Shown: positions 1-8,683, numbered from the stretch's first letter. The stretch: 64,000 nt of DNA from Acidisphaera sp. L21 (GCF_009765685.1 NZ_LMUY01000151.1:1-64000); one strand, 5' to 3'. The notes: generated by a model from the sequence alone, not told the origin. Numbers and translations are program-made.

Positions 1-114
1 GCGGCTGATGGCGCTGCGGCGGGGACGTCCGGAGGCAGGATCTCGCCGGAGGACGATGCGTCATCCATGGCGATGATCCTTTTCGGCGGGGCCGGCCTGC
101 CCTATCATAGAGTG

Positions 115-375
115 ATGGACGGCATGACCCTTCCCCCCGAGCTCGAGCGCTTTGCCGAAGACGCGATCGCCGCCGGGCATTATCGCGACCTGGCAGAGGT
201 GGTCGCCGCCGGTCTCAGCTTGCTCAAGCGCCAGGAGGCGGCCCGTACGGCATTCGTCACATCGCTGGATGACGCACTGGCGGACGGAGAGCGAGCCGGC
301 TTCCTTACGATAGAGGAGGTCGAGCGCGACATGGACGACGCGATCGCGGAGGTTGCCACCAAGATCCGGTCGTGA
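115..375 (+). CDS. ParD-like antitoxin of a type II toxin-antitoxin pair
   Basis: An 86-residue protein. Residues from TLPPELERFAEDAIAAGHY onward match the short ribbon-helix-helix ParD/CopG antitoxin pattern: an operator-binding N-terminus (about residues 4-35, ending AAGLSLLKRQE) and an acidic C-terminal tail that would wrap the toxin. The stop codon overlaps the start of the downstream ParE-like gene in GTGA, so the two are translationally coupled. ATGs at 115 and 124 are both possible; an in-frame ATG at 67 would add a tail not typical of the family. Antitoxins of this type usually repress their own promoter. The assignment is from sequence pattern and context. Confidence 0.8.
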   Translation: MDGMTLPPELERFAEDAIAAGHYRDLAEVVAAGLSLLKRQEAARTAFVTSLDDALADGERAGFLTIEEVERDMDDAIAEVATKIRS

Positions 376-686
376 GCGGTGCTGCCATCCTCGCACCACG
401 CGCCCGCGCCGAGCTGGTGGAGGCGGTGCGATATCTTGCCCAGGACAGCGAAAGCGCGGCACGCGGTCTCCGCCTTGCCGTGGGCGAGGCGGCGCGTCTG
501 ATCGGTGCCCGCCCACTGGCCGGACGAGAAAGGCTGGAGTTGGCGCCAACACGGTATCGGTTCTGGTCGCTGACACGATATCCTTACATTCTGGTCTATG
601 AAGCAGCGTCGCGGCCTCCTCGGATTGCCCGGTGTGTGCATATGGCCCGCGACTTGGAGCCACTCCTGGCAGACTTGTCAGACTAA
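372..686 (+). CDS. ParE/RelE-superfamily toxin
   Basis: A 104-residue protein with a GTG start that overlaps the antitoxin stop (GTGA). The N-terminal segment LAPRARAELVEAVRYLAQDS, the central alpha-beta region with RPLAGRERLELAP, and the C-terminal strands YRFWSLTRYPYILVYEA and IARCVHMARDL follow the ParE fold layout. ParE toxins typically poison DNA gyrase; RelE relatives cleave mRNA. The sequence alone does not decide between them. The pair probably acts as a stabilisation module of the plasmid-like region downstream. Confidence 0.8.
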   Translation: MSGAAILAPRARAELVEAVRYLAQDSESAARGLRLAVGEAARLIGARPLAGRERLELAPTRYRFWSLTRYPYILVYEAASRPPRIARCVHMARDLEPLLADLSD

Positions 687-1344
687 CCGTGGGCTGAAGC
701 CAGACCGCCCCGACAGAGTTTACCTCGACCAGCAGACGCCGCGCCGCGAAGACAGTCATCAGGCCTGTGGCAAGTGTCTGTAAAACCCACTTTTCACCCT
801 ACTGCCCTGCCCTTTACGACGTCTGACACCCATTATTCCTGTTCCCAAACGCCCGTCCGGAGCATGCCACTGCCAGGCGGATTGTGGCAACTGCCTGTTT
901 GCTTTACTTAAGTGTTGAAAATGGCTATTTTGGTGAGTCAGCCGCTTGTAGCCGCCCGGTGGCTGGGGTTGCGGCCGGCCTTCGGCAACTGCGGTCGCCT
1001 CCTTCGGGCACAGAAGTCCACCATGTTTTTAGGAAGTTAGACCGCGGTGGAGCAGTAACCGACAAATGCGATTTATGGACATAATATTCCATCCCTGATC
1101 GGATGATTTCATTTCAATGAACGGTGCGGCGCCTACGCTGGCCCGCAGGGTAGCGGCCCTGCCAGCCCATTGGATCCTCGCGCATGTCCTCCGATGCCCT
1201 TCCCTGCCTTCTTCAGCATGTCGTCGCGGAGGCTCTGGTTGGAACCCGGGCGGCGGGGCAGCCCTACAGCCAGCCGCATCAGCCTAGTTTCTCGTCGTCG
1301 GTTGGCGGAGCATCCATTGTGGGCACCTGGAGCGGGCACAGCAC
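687..1344. other. Intergenic region, no gene recognised
   Basis: About 650 bases after the toxin gene. Short open frames exist on both strands but none has a convincing start, ribosome-binding site or familiar protein pattern. Base composition is mixed, with an A/T-richer patch around 1070-1110. I see no RNA gene or repeat here; it is probably decayed sequence. Confidence 0.4.
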
Positions 1345-1923
1345 GTGGCTACGGGCAACATCCCGGAGGCCGATGCACTCAGTGAGGACGGGCGGTTCGT
1401 CATGGTCGCTCGCCAGAGCAGTGGCCTGATCAGTCCATATTGGGGCTTCCATCGGGCGAATTTGACTAGCCCGAACCAGATCCACGTAAAGTTCCAGCCG
1501 CAAGGTTCAGGAATCATGCTCCGAGGTGCCAGGGAACCAGCGTGTCTGTCACCCGATGCAACTGAAGGCCAACAATCATTCGATGTGACCTTCTACTCAC
1601 CGAGCCAGATGGCCACGTCGAATGGGGTGCCGGGCTGGGATCGCGACAAGGTGGCACGTTGGTTGGCGCTCACGGGCGTAGCTTTTGACGTCGCAGGCTG
1701 CGCCCGTCTCAACGACGTGCACGAGTGGCGTGACGGGACGTTCGCGGTTGAGGCAGAAGACGGCAACGGCCTGACCAGCTTTGAGGGTCTTACAGCGATG
1801 AACCTGCCTAGGGCGCATCAATCTGGGAGGGGGATCTTTCGGAGGATGGTGACTGCGTCTGGCGCGTTCGCCTCGCGAAGGGCGGGGTGCGGGCGCTCAA
1901 CGAGGCCGAAGCCCCTCGACTGA
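1345..1923 (+). CDS. Hypothetical protein, possibly frameshifted at its 3' end
   Basis: A 192-residue open frame with no recognised family. Residues 1-150 look protein-like (for example FVMVARQSSGLISPYWGF and GWDRDKVARWLALTGVAFDVAG). From about 1825 the annotated frame turns into low-quality Arg/Ala sequence, while another forward frame reads EGDLSEDGDCVWRVRLAK and then GGVRALNEAEAPRLTIGRG, which looks more like real coding. A frameshift near 1820-1830 is therefore likely. The 5' end is uncertain and no good ribosome-binding site is seen. It sits between the toxin-antitoxin pair and a transposase remnant, so a broken accessory gene is the best guess. Confidence 0.3.
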   Translation: MATGNIPEADALSEDGRFVMVARQSSGLISPYWGFHRANLTSPNQIHVKFQPQGSGIMLRGAREPACLSPDATEGQQSFDVTFYSPSQMATSNGVPGWDRDKVARWLALTGVAFDVAGCARLNDVHEWRDGTFAVEAEDGNGLTSFEGLTAMNLPRAHQSGRGIFRRMVTASGAFASRRAGCGRSTRPKPLD

Positions 1924-2117
1924 CGATTGGACGGGGCAGGCCTGAACGTTGGCCGAGGCGTTTCGCTGCTTTTGTAAGGCCCCTCCCCTCCCCCATCCAA
2001 TTGCCGCGAATCAGTAAATGCCCTCGGTCCGTCTGGGCGTAGCTCCATGTGACCTCATCCTCCCTGCTCGAACTCCCGGAGCCATCTTATTGGGACGGTT
2101 GGATCTCGAAGGCGGTA

Positions 2118-2441
2118 TCAACAGGGCTGCGAACCAAAGCCTCGGCAGTATTGGATGCCGGCATGAGTGTCCGTGAGGCTACAAAACACTTCGACGTCGG
2201 TTCCGCCGGTATCTCGCGTTCTAGATCTCGCGTCCGCAGCGCCAGGTCCGTGCGACCCAGCGCATTGGGCAGCAATCGCCGCTTGGTCTTATCGAGGTCC
2301 AGGTCGGTTTGATCCTTGTGCCGATTGCTGAACGACCGTGCGCCACCATTGCCGAATTGCTTCCGACCTTGAGCGAAAGAGGTCATCCATTTGCCTATAC
2401 GACAATGCGGCGATTTATCGCGCGGTATGGCGTGTCGGGGG
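2118..2441 (+). pseudogene. IS630-family transposase remnant
   Basis: Two adjacent frames together resemble the N-terminal part of IS630 transposases. The first has the helix-turn-helix segment LDAGMSVREATKHFDVGSAG (about 2155-2215). The second resumes as VPIAERPCATIAELLPTLSE and then FAYTTMRRFIARYGVS (about 2318-2440), the second winged-helix part. A frameshift lies between them and the DDE catalytic domain is missing entirely, so the element is dead. No terminal repeats could be identified. Confidence 0.65.
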
Positions 2442-2811
2442 CGGTCCGTGATCGGCCGTGGAAACCTTTGTGCCAAAGCGCGAAGTCTTGCAGACGGTCA
2501 CTGTCCGATCCGAGCAGCCGCGATGGTGATAGCTTCCCGCCGGCATCAATGGGAGACTCGCGGCATACACATGTCGGGCGCGAGGTCGGATGGCGAGATC
2601 GAGCAGATCTGGAAGGCTCGCCAGCTGGACCGGACAGAGACGGTAGGTGTTCGACTGGGGCCGCATTGGTTGTGACTTGCTAACAGAACCTCTGGAAAGT
2701 CACCTGGCCCTATGCTGCGTTGAATAGGATACGGCACTGGCGGTGGGATCACTGCTGCAAAGATAGCAAGCACAGGTGCATCTCGAAATATATTAGAGTG
2801 AACGCTCTAGC

Positions 2812-2830
2812 CGTTTGACAGTGTCAAACG
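2812..2830. repeat. Near-perfect palindrome, candidate partition site or operator
   Basis: CGTTTGACAGTGTCAAACG is a 9-1-9 palindrome. A close relative, GTTTGACGGTGTCAAAG, occurs 416 bases downstream (3228-3244). Recurrence of the same dyad upstream of parA suggests a binding site for the partition partner protein or a ParA autorepression operator. Function is inferred from position only. Confidence 0.5.
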
Positions 2831-3227
2831 CAGAAAGTGTGTCCGTCACCGGGGTTGGCCCTATCAAGGCGCGAGATCATCATGTCCACCGACCCCTGAC
2901 CGATATGGCGCCGGTCTTGAAGCGAAGTGGCAAGTCGTGTCGCTTAAGATGCACGAGGCTTGCTCCGCCCCTCTTAGAGCCGCCGTCTAGCACTCGGCCC
3001 ACGTGGCTATCCTGCACTGCATCCACAGTTGCAGCCGCTATGCAATCCTTAAATCCTTCGTCACTCTCATGGGCGTGCTCTTAGCACCCGTTCGTCGCCG
3101 ATCGTCTGCTTCGCGATCACCCTGCTTCGATTCCGTGCAGGAGGCCGCTAGTGCTTCGAAAGCATTTTGATTATTGGTGGAGCCCCTCCCTTGCGATTAA
3201 GCGGTCACGCCCACCTCGCCGCCTACG

Positions 3228-3244
3228 GTTTGACGGTGTCAAAG
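3228..3244. repeat. Second copy of the TTTGAC/GTCAAA dyad
   Basis: GTTTGACGGTGTCAAAG shares 15 of 17 central positions with the palindrome at 2812-2830. It lies about 260 bases before the parA start and is followed by a half-site GTTTGACC at 3251-3258. Arms TTTGAC and GTCAAA are separated by three bases. Probably a parS-like site or operator; not proven. Confidence 0.5.
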
Positions 3245-3502
3245 TGTCTTGTTTGACCGAAACGCGGGGATGACTGCAGCGCTGTCTTAATATCTGAACA
3301 AAATGAGCGTTAAGCCGTGTCTTGCACATGGCGTGGCAACATTAGAAGAGGGTCGACTAACGCGCGAAATAGTGTGTCCTAAGTGACGCAGTCGCCGGCG
3401 TTTGCCTGGCGAAATGGTATCTGTGTGTTCCGTTGCTCACTTATATACTCGACAAGAAGCGGTAATGTCGGAGACTGATCTGCCATCGTTAGGGGTGCCG
3501 AA

Positions 3503-4159
3503 ATGGGCCGTGTAATTTTAGTTTCCAGTCCAAAAGGCGGAACAGGTAAGTCGGCTATATCACGACACCTACTGGTCTGTGCCCAGACCGCGGGGCTGGA
3601 CGCCGTCGGTGTCGATTTTGACCCTCAAAGGTCTTTTTCGAAATGGGCGTCGGCAAGGGAGGCTCAGCGACGGGTTCGATTCCCTGATCAGATCGAGACG
3701 AAGGTTTATGAAGCGACGTTCAAGGACTGGCGCAGCGGCTTCGTACAAGCTTCAGGCGCTAGCCTTGGGATCGTCGATACACCGCCGAATGTGGAAAGTG
3801 CAGTTTCTGAAATGGGTCAAATGTCGGAAAGCGCTGATCTTGTGCTGGTGCCTTGCGGTTGCACCACCGACGATCTTGATAGCGTCGAGCCGTGGATTTT
3901 AGCGTTGCAGAGCAGAGGGGTAAAGCCAATTGTTGTCTTGAATAAGGCTAATTCTCGAGTGCTGTCGTTCAAAAAAATTCGCAGTAGATTTCTAGCAATC
4001 GGCGAGGTTTGTCCCGTCGAGCTGCCCAATCTTGAGGACTTCCATACCTTTTCAGCTGCGGGAATGACATTGCTCGACACCCAAAAGAGCCGGGGAAGGG
4101 ATCCCGTGATTGACCTATGGCAATTCGTTTCCCGCTCTGTTGGCCTGGTGCCGGCATGA
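3503..4159 (+). CDS. parA: ParA-family partition ATPase
   Basis: A 218-residue protein of the short ParA type without an N-terminal DNA-binding extension. The deviant Walker A is visible at residues 10-17 (PKGGTGKS), the second motif in VGVDFDPQRS, and Walker B in LGIVDTPP. ParA proteins dimerise on ATP, bind nucleoid DNA and move partition complexes, so this gene would segregate a plasmid or secondary replicon. It overlaps the downstream gene by ATGA, which gives translational coupling with its presumed partner. The start is an ATG after a stretch with little Shine-Dalgarno signal (GGGGTGCCGAA). Base composition is less GC-rich than the later window, suggesting acquisition. Confidence 0.9.
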   Translation: MGRVILVSSPKGGTGKSAISRHLLVCAQTAGLDAVGVDFDPQRSFSKWASAREAQRRVRFPDQIETKVYEATFKDWRSGFVQASGASLGIVDTPPNVESAVSEMGQMSESADLVLVPCGCTTDDLDSVEPWILALQSRGVKPIVVLNKANSRVLSFKKIRSRFLAIGEVCPVELPNLEDFHTFSAAGMTLLDTQKSRGRDPVIDLWQFVSRSVGLVPA

Positions 4160-4854
4160 CGGTATCTCGGGCTAAGTTGCGTGATCTTGAACCTGTCGCT
4201 GATTTGCCGCCGCCTGAGGCATTGAAAACGATCACGCCGCTCCGACTGGACGAGAGATCTGCCGAGTTGGCTAATCAGGTCGTCGTTGACGCTGAACTCG
4301 TCGACACAATTGAAACCATATTTGCGGGCAGCGGCTTCGTAAAAGATCGCGACAAAGTTCGGATGCTGGTCAATGTTCGGGCCGAGATCAACTCCAAGTG
4401 GAAGGATACTAGAGACGCCTATTTAGCTATTGGCCGCTCGCTACTGGCTTTGGATACCAAGTTTTCACGGGAAGAATCGGAGATGCTTCGGGCGAATATG
4501 GATCAAGTTTTTCCTTTCTCAGATTCCGTCGGGTCTCAGCTTCGTGCATGTGCAAGAGCGGTCGATTCCGGTCGCCTTCCATTCGAAAGCTGCCCCTCGA
4601 GCTATGCTACGGCATATCAAATCGCAATGCTCTCGGACGCTCAGCTTGAAATCGCGAAGCAGAAGGGACTGATACGGATCAACGTAACCAGGTCCGAGAT
4701 CGTTAGCTTTCGTAAGGAGCTTAAGTCGGGAAGTGCTCCTGTAAACGAGGGAGAGACGAAGGCGAAGAGAGCGCTATTGTTACGAAAGCAGAAGAGACTG
4801 GAATTTAATCTCAAGCAGGTTTTAGATGAAATCGCCAGACTCGACGCTGAGTGA
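4156..4854 (+). CDS. Putative partition partner (ParB-like role), unrecognised family
   Basis: A 232-residue protein whose ATG overlaps the parA stop (ATGA), so it is almost certainly co-translated with parA. I do not recognise a classical ParB/Spo0J motif. The middle (about residues 50-170, including VNVRAEINSKWKDTRDAYLA and SSYATAYQIAMLSD) looks like a helical DNA-binding core, and the C-terminal 50 residues are a Lys/Arg/Glu-rich coiled coil (KAKRALLLRKQKRLEFNLKQ). Position, size and coupling point to the centromere-binding partner of ParA. Candidate sites for it are the dyads at 2812 and 3228. The biochemical role is inferred. Confidence 0.6.
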   Translation: MTVSRAKLRDLEPVADLPPPEALKTITPLRLDERSAELANQVVVDAELVDTIETIFAGSGFVKDRDKVRMLVNVRAEINSKWKDTRDAYLAIGRSLLALDTKFSREESEMLRANMDQVFPFSDSVGSQLRACARAVDSGRLPFESCPSSYATAYQIAMLSDAQLEIAKQKGLIRINVTRSEIVSFRKELKSGSAPVNEGETKAKRALLLRKQKRLEFNLKQVLDEIARLDAE

Positions 4855-4958
4855 CAATGGAGATCGGGATAAAGTACCGATCGGCTTCAAATTGCGTTAC
4901 CTCGCGTTACCATGCTTTGTCACAGGTGTGTTTGGCAGCTTGAGCGCAAGCGATTTAT

Positions 4959-6236
4959 CTAGAACGTTGGCGGCGTGCCGTCCCAATCCGTTGGCGGTTT
5001 GATTGGACAGCCTGATTGCCGCGGTCCGTGGCGACATACAGGGCAGGGCGGCTCTCGCGACCCAGCCCAGCCGGCATACACTCCTGGCCTGAGAAGGCGC
5101 CGGGAGTGGCCGTAAAGGTGCCCGTCTGGAGGTCCTTCGATTTTCATGTGGCTGGTCGGTGCGTTGATCAGGTGCTTCGACGGCGGCAGGCCAATCGTCT
5201 GTTCCGCAAGTTCCTTGGCTCTCCAGAAGGCCATGTAGGTCACATTGCTCTTGGAACCCGGCGCCAGGTAGAGCGCACAGTGGAGTAGGGCAAGGGGCCT
5301 TCGAGATCCTCCGGCCCGCTCATAGGCGTCTCCACGGGCCTGTGCATGGATGATGGCATTGGCGTCTGCCCAACCGATTTCCTCGGTCGCCATGACGGGC
5401 AGCCGACGGAAAGCGTTTCTGGCTGGTTCGCCGTCTTTGACGAGCCGGGCGATGTCGTAACTGGTCGCCGTTTCGTCGCTGGCCAGAATGCTTTTTTGCA
5501 AAGCCGAAAGCAGCCAATAATGGAAATCATCGGTGCGGTCATGGGACGCTGACCGTGCTTGGGCAACCGCGCTTACGTCCTCCACGGTGATCGGCGTGCC
5601 CGGCGCCAGCTCAAACAGCGCTTCGGCGATGCCTATGAGACAGCGGCCGTCGACACCGCACAAGCAAGGGACGAGGGCGCGGGCGTCATCGCTGAGTTCT
5701 AGGGATTGCCCCTTGTGGCTTTAGGCATGGGCCAGCAGTGCCAGCCAATCATCCGCGCCAAACGGCTCCAGCCGATATGTTTCGCAGCGGCTGAGGAGGT
5801 CTGAGACCAAATCGAACGACACGTTGGCGGTGGTGGCACCGATGAAAACGATGGTCCCGTTCTCGACAGGAGCTCCTGGACTCCGCGATTCCCATGGTGA
5901 ACCGCATCGTCAAGGATCAGGGTAGTGCGTCCTGTCGCCTGCAGGTCATCCTTCGCGTCAGCGTGGATCTTGCGCAAGTCGGCGGTGCCTGAGGTGACCG
6001 CAGAGATCTTCTCGAAACGCAGGTTGCTTTTGGCCGCTATCATACTGGCAATGGTTGTTTCCCGACTCCGGCCTGGCCGTGGAGGATGCAGGACGGCGAA
6101 CGGCGGAGGCCAACTTTCGACCAGGAGGGCGATCCGGTGCAAAGATCTGTCGCCGGCCCACCAGGTCCTATACCTTGGTAGGACGCAACTGCTCAGTCAC
6201 AGGCTTCGGCGCTGAGATTTCGAAAAGGGACGGGAG
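4959..6236 (-). pseudogene. rarA: Degraded rarA (mgsA), replication-associated recombination ATPase
   Basis: Read on the minus strand, pieces of RarA appear in order but in different frames. The N-terminus has PVTEQLRP followed by an in-frame stop (about 6180-6230). Next comes the AAA+ region with SNLRFEKISAVTSGTADLRK and LILDDAVHHGNRGVQELL (5850-6040), in which the Walker A is spoiled (GRSRETTIASM). The central part LFELAPGTPITVEDV through YWLLSALQKSILASD (5480-5620) and LPPSKHLINAPTSHMK (5135-5180) follows. A final fragment, SGQECMPAGLGRESRPALYV, lies in yet another frame (about 5040-5110). Several frameshifts, a stop and a lost P-loop make it non-functional. It lies between the par and rep genes. 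Confidence 0.75.
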
Positions 6237-6404
6237 GGCGGTTTCGGCAGAAGAACTTCCGCATCTGAGCGCGAAGGCGGGGTATGTTGCATGGTGAGGC
6301 GTTGCGTGGAGATCTTCGACCGCGTCATGGAACTGTCCTCCGCAATGTGGGCAAATCTGGATGTCGCATCCCGCTCGATATTTGGGGTGGCCCCTTGGGA
6401 AAAC

Positions 6405-6620
6405 TGGGGACTCTACATAGCGCCAAGACGAGTCGGGCTCTCTGGTTCCAGTTGATCATGAACAGAGCCTCCGGGGACTTCACATAGACAAGTGGGGACT
6501 TCACATATTGACCCCCTGAAAGATCAAGGGGTTAAAGATCTTGTCCCGGGGACACCGCATAGACATCACTAATAGGAGTCTCAATAGACTCTTCAATTAG
6601 CCTGCTATGTGAAGTCCCCA
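6405..6620. repeat. Iteron-like repeats upstream of repA
   Basis: Four good copies of CTATGTGRAGTCCCCA lie here: 6405-6422, 6472-6488 and 6493-6508 on the minus strand, and 6605-6620 on the plus strand. A degenerate copy (GGGGACACCGCATAG) is at 6548-6562. A small inverted repeat, GAGTCT/AGACTC (6576-6591), sits in the presumed repA promoter. The plus-oriented copy at 6605 overlaps the first possible repA start codon, which would let RepA repress its own gene. This arrangement is typical of iteron-controlled plasmid origins; which side is the origin is not decided. Confidence 0.8.
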
Positions 6621-7637
6621 GCGACAAAGCCCACGAACCTGTGGCAACCATCGTCTAAGATCACAGAGAGACGACGGATTATGGGCGAAATCCATGAGCT
6701 GTTACTAACCCAGGGCAAGCAGGCAACGCTTGCCAACGGGGCTAACAGGTCCGTTGTGGAGGCAGCAGCCTCCTACATGGCTGACGAGGACAGTGGCCTT
6801 GGCTTTGCTTATTCAGGCTGGGCGCAATGTGCGCTTCCGCATAAGAAAATTGCTGACGACGCTCGATGGTCGATTACGAGCGAGCGCGTTCTGCTCGTTG
6901 TTGAGCCAGGATTGAGGCGCATCAACCAAACATCTGAATTAGAGCCTATTGGCGTTCCATTTGGATCACATGCACGATTAATCCTCCTTTATTTGCAAAC
7001 AGAAGCTCTGCGGACAAAGTCCCGCGAGGTGGAACTTGGCCGGTCGATGCGTAATTGGCTGGAACGTCTAAATGTCAGTTACGGCGGAAAAACCGGTCAG
7101 AGCGTGCGGGATCAGGCCGAGCGCATTTCGCGCTGCCGGCTCACATTTCATCTAACGACCGGTTCCGAAGGATCTGGCCTTGTTAACCAAAACATTGTGG
7201 ATCGAGCACTCTTCATAGATGGTGACGACAAGGGCGGTCAGGGACGCTTAACACTTGAGACCGCGAAGCTCAGCGAAGGCTTCTACGAACAGCTGAAGAA
7301 GCATCCAGTCCCTTTGGAAGAATCCGCCATTCGGTCTCTCGCGAGTAATGCACCCGCCTTAGATGCTTATCTTTGGCTTGCATATAGGCTGCATGTGCTG
7401 AAATCACCTAAACTTGTGTCTTGGACTGCGCTCAAAGGCCAGTTCGGCACAGCTTACTCGAAATTGTCGTCATTCAAGCAGAACTTTACTCACACCCTTG
7501 CCATGGCTACCGCTGTTTATCCTGACGCCAAGCTGGAATTACTACCTGACGGGGTGGTTCTAAAGCCATCTAAACCACCTGTACAACCGCGCCAGATCAG
7601 CGTCCCAAAATTCTTCTTGGGCACTGGCACAGACTAG
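6609..7637 (+). CDS. repA: Plasmid replication initiator RepA (RepA_C family)
   Basis: Up to 342 residues. The N-terminal half has the family signature EAAASYMADEDSGLGFAYSG, then WSITSERVLLVVEPGLRR. The C-terminal domain carries LASNAPALDAYLWLAYRLH, VSWTALKGQFGTAYSKLSSF and TAVYPDAKLELLPDG, which match the 'plasmid encoded RepA protein' family of alphaproteobacterial and acetic acid bacterial plasmids. It would bind the flanking iterons and open the origin. The GTG at 6609 lies inside an iteron; the ATG at 6681 has a better ribosome site (GAGAGA), but the residues before it (SSKITERRRIM) also look natural. The gene appears intact and less GC-rich than the chromosomal part. Confidence 0.9.
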   Translation: MKSPATKPTNLWQPSSKITERRRIMGEIHELLLTQGKQATLANGANRSVVEAAASYMADEDSGLGFAYSGWAQCALPHKKIADDARWSITSERVLLVVEPGLRRINQTSELEPIGVPFGSHARLILLYLQTEALRTKSREVELGRSMRNWLERLNVSYGGKTGQSVRDQAERISRCRLTFHLTTGSEGSGLVNQNIVDRALFIDGDDKGGQGRLTLETAKLSEGFYEQLKKHPVPLEESAIRSLASNAPALDAYLWLAYRLHVLKSPKLVSWTALKGQFGTAYSKLSSFKQNFTHTLAMATAVYPDAKLELLPDGVVLKPSKPPVQPRQISVPKFFLGTGTD

Positions 7638-7665
7638 CTAAACGCTCACTGCTACACCTATGCAG

Positions 7666-8241
7666 CTATGTAGAGTCCCCACCTGTGGGATTCTGACCGT
7701 TGTTGCAACGTCGCACCCCACGTTGAAGCGGCCGACAACGGGTTGATCGCGATGTAGCGATCCGCAGCCGCTAGCCGCATCACCCAGCCATGTATGTGGA
7801 GTCCCCACCTGAGTGGCGAAAGCAGTTTATTGGCCACGGGCTGAGCGGCTTAGGGCATTCAGGCGCTATGTGGAGTCCCCACCAGCGGCCGTGTTCAGCC
7901 GCTATGCTGTCTAATCCGCTGAAAGCATGGCTTTTGCGATGCCCTGGGCCACCTCTTCTAGACAGCCATTCCCGAGGGGCTCGATGAGCCACAACATCTA
8001 ACCAACAGCGTGGCTACTCGATCCCGGGACCTGCGCGCGGTAACAATGCCCTAGCGCATGTAAGTCTGCCGACGGTCTAGGGCACTGCGAATGCGGAAAT
8101 GGGGACTCCACATAGCGCTTCCGCACTGGAAGTGGGGACTCCACATAGCGGCCCCTTAAAGCAGGCGCCGCTGATCAGGATGCAAGGGTCGCCCTGCGAG
8201 CCACTCTGTAAAGTGGTCCTATCCTGGGGACTTCACATAGC
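7666..8241. repeat. Iteron-like repeats downstream of repA, candidate replication origin
   Basis: Six copies of the same element follow repA. Three are on the plus strand (7666-7682 CTATGTAGAGTCCCCAC, 7793-7808, 7866-7882) and three on the minus strand (8100-8117, 8133-8150, 8225-8241). Orientation therefore flips between 7882 and 8100, leaving a roughly 220-base centre flanked by converging repeats. Spacing is irregular, which excludes a CRISPR array. The stretch has no gene. I infer a RepA-bound origin or copy-control locus. Confidence 0.75.
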
Positions 8242-8683
8242 AGCCGGTCGCAAAGGCCGCCCCGGCTGATCGACGGCCGGAGTGGTGGCATCGCGGTCTT
8301 CGAGAGCTGAGAGGAAGGCCGGTTCGCCCGGTCCGCATGTCATCTCAGGGAAAGCCAGATGAGAGGTAATGTAATCGAGGGATTGGCGGAAGGTCCTTGT
8401 AAAGATTGCAAACGCTTTCCCGGATAAAGCCGCGTGGCGCTAAGCTCCTGACGGCACGTATTGTAGTCGGCTACTGGTCGCGTGCGTCGAGCATCCCTGC
8501 TTTTTGGCACCAATACCAAATTGCTGGCGGGGATGGCCCTCTGCAAAAGTGAAATCTCAGGTTGGACTGCATTAGGATCTCGCGCGGGAGCTTCACATCG
8601 GTGAACCTTCCAGTCCGCGACTGTCCGGTTGCAGGCGACCTTGCCCCCTGAAATGCCCCCGTTCTGAAATTAGGGTTCGTCAA
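8242..8683. other. Intergenic region, no gene recognised
   Basis: About 440 bases between the last iteron and the IS3 remnant. Open frames on the minus strand lack family resemblance and natural composition. The last 60 bases probably belong to the 5' end of the dead IS3-type element. No repeats or RNA genes seen. Confidence 0.35.

Larger units (their letters stand above)
2442..3502. other. Non-coding stretch upstream of the partition genes
   Basis: About 1 kb without a convincing gene. It contains two related near-palindromes (2812-2830 and 3228-3244), described separately, and a half-site GTTTGACC at 3251-3258. The 200 bases before the parA start are less GC-rich than the flanks and are the natural place for the parA promoter. 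Open frames in this stretch have unnatural composition and no family resemblance. Confidence 0.5.

Noticed and set aside
884-1084. A 66-residue open frame in the first intergenic region
   Set aside because: No ribosome site and no recognisable domain; the stretch is mixed in composition.
2815-3084. An 89-residue open frame upstream of parA
   Set aside because: Starts inside the dyad at 2812, has no ribosome site or family and has unnatural Ser/Thr/Arg-rich composition.
7780-7992. Small open frames inside the repA-downstream repeats
   Set aside because: They run through iterons on both strands and have no homology; the region is better read as origin DNA.
6405-8241. A repeat array that could be a CRISPR
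   Set aside because: Spacing is irregular, orientation changes, copies are spread over 1.8 kb around a replication gene, and no cas gene is seen. They fit iterons.
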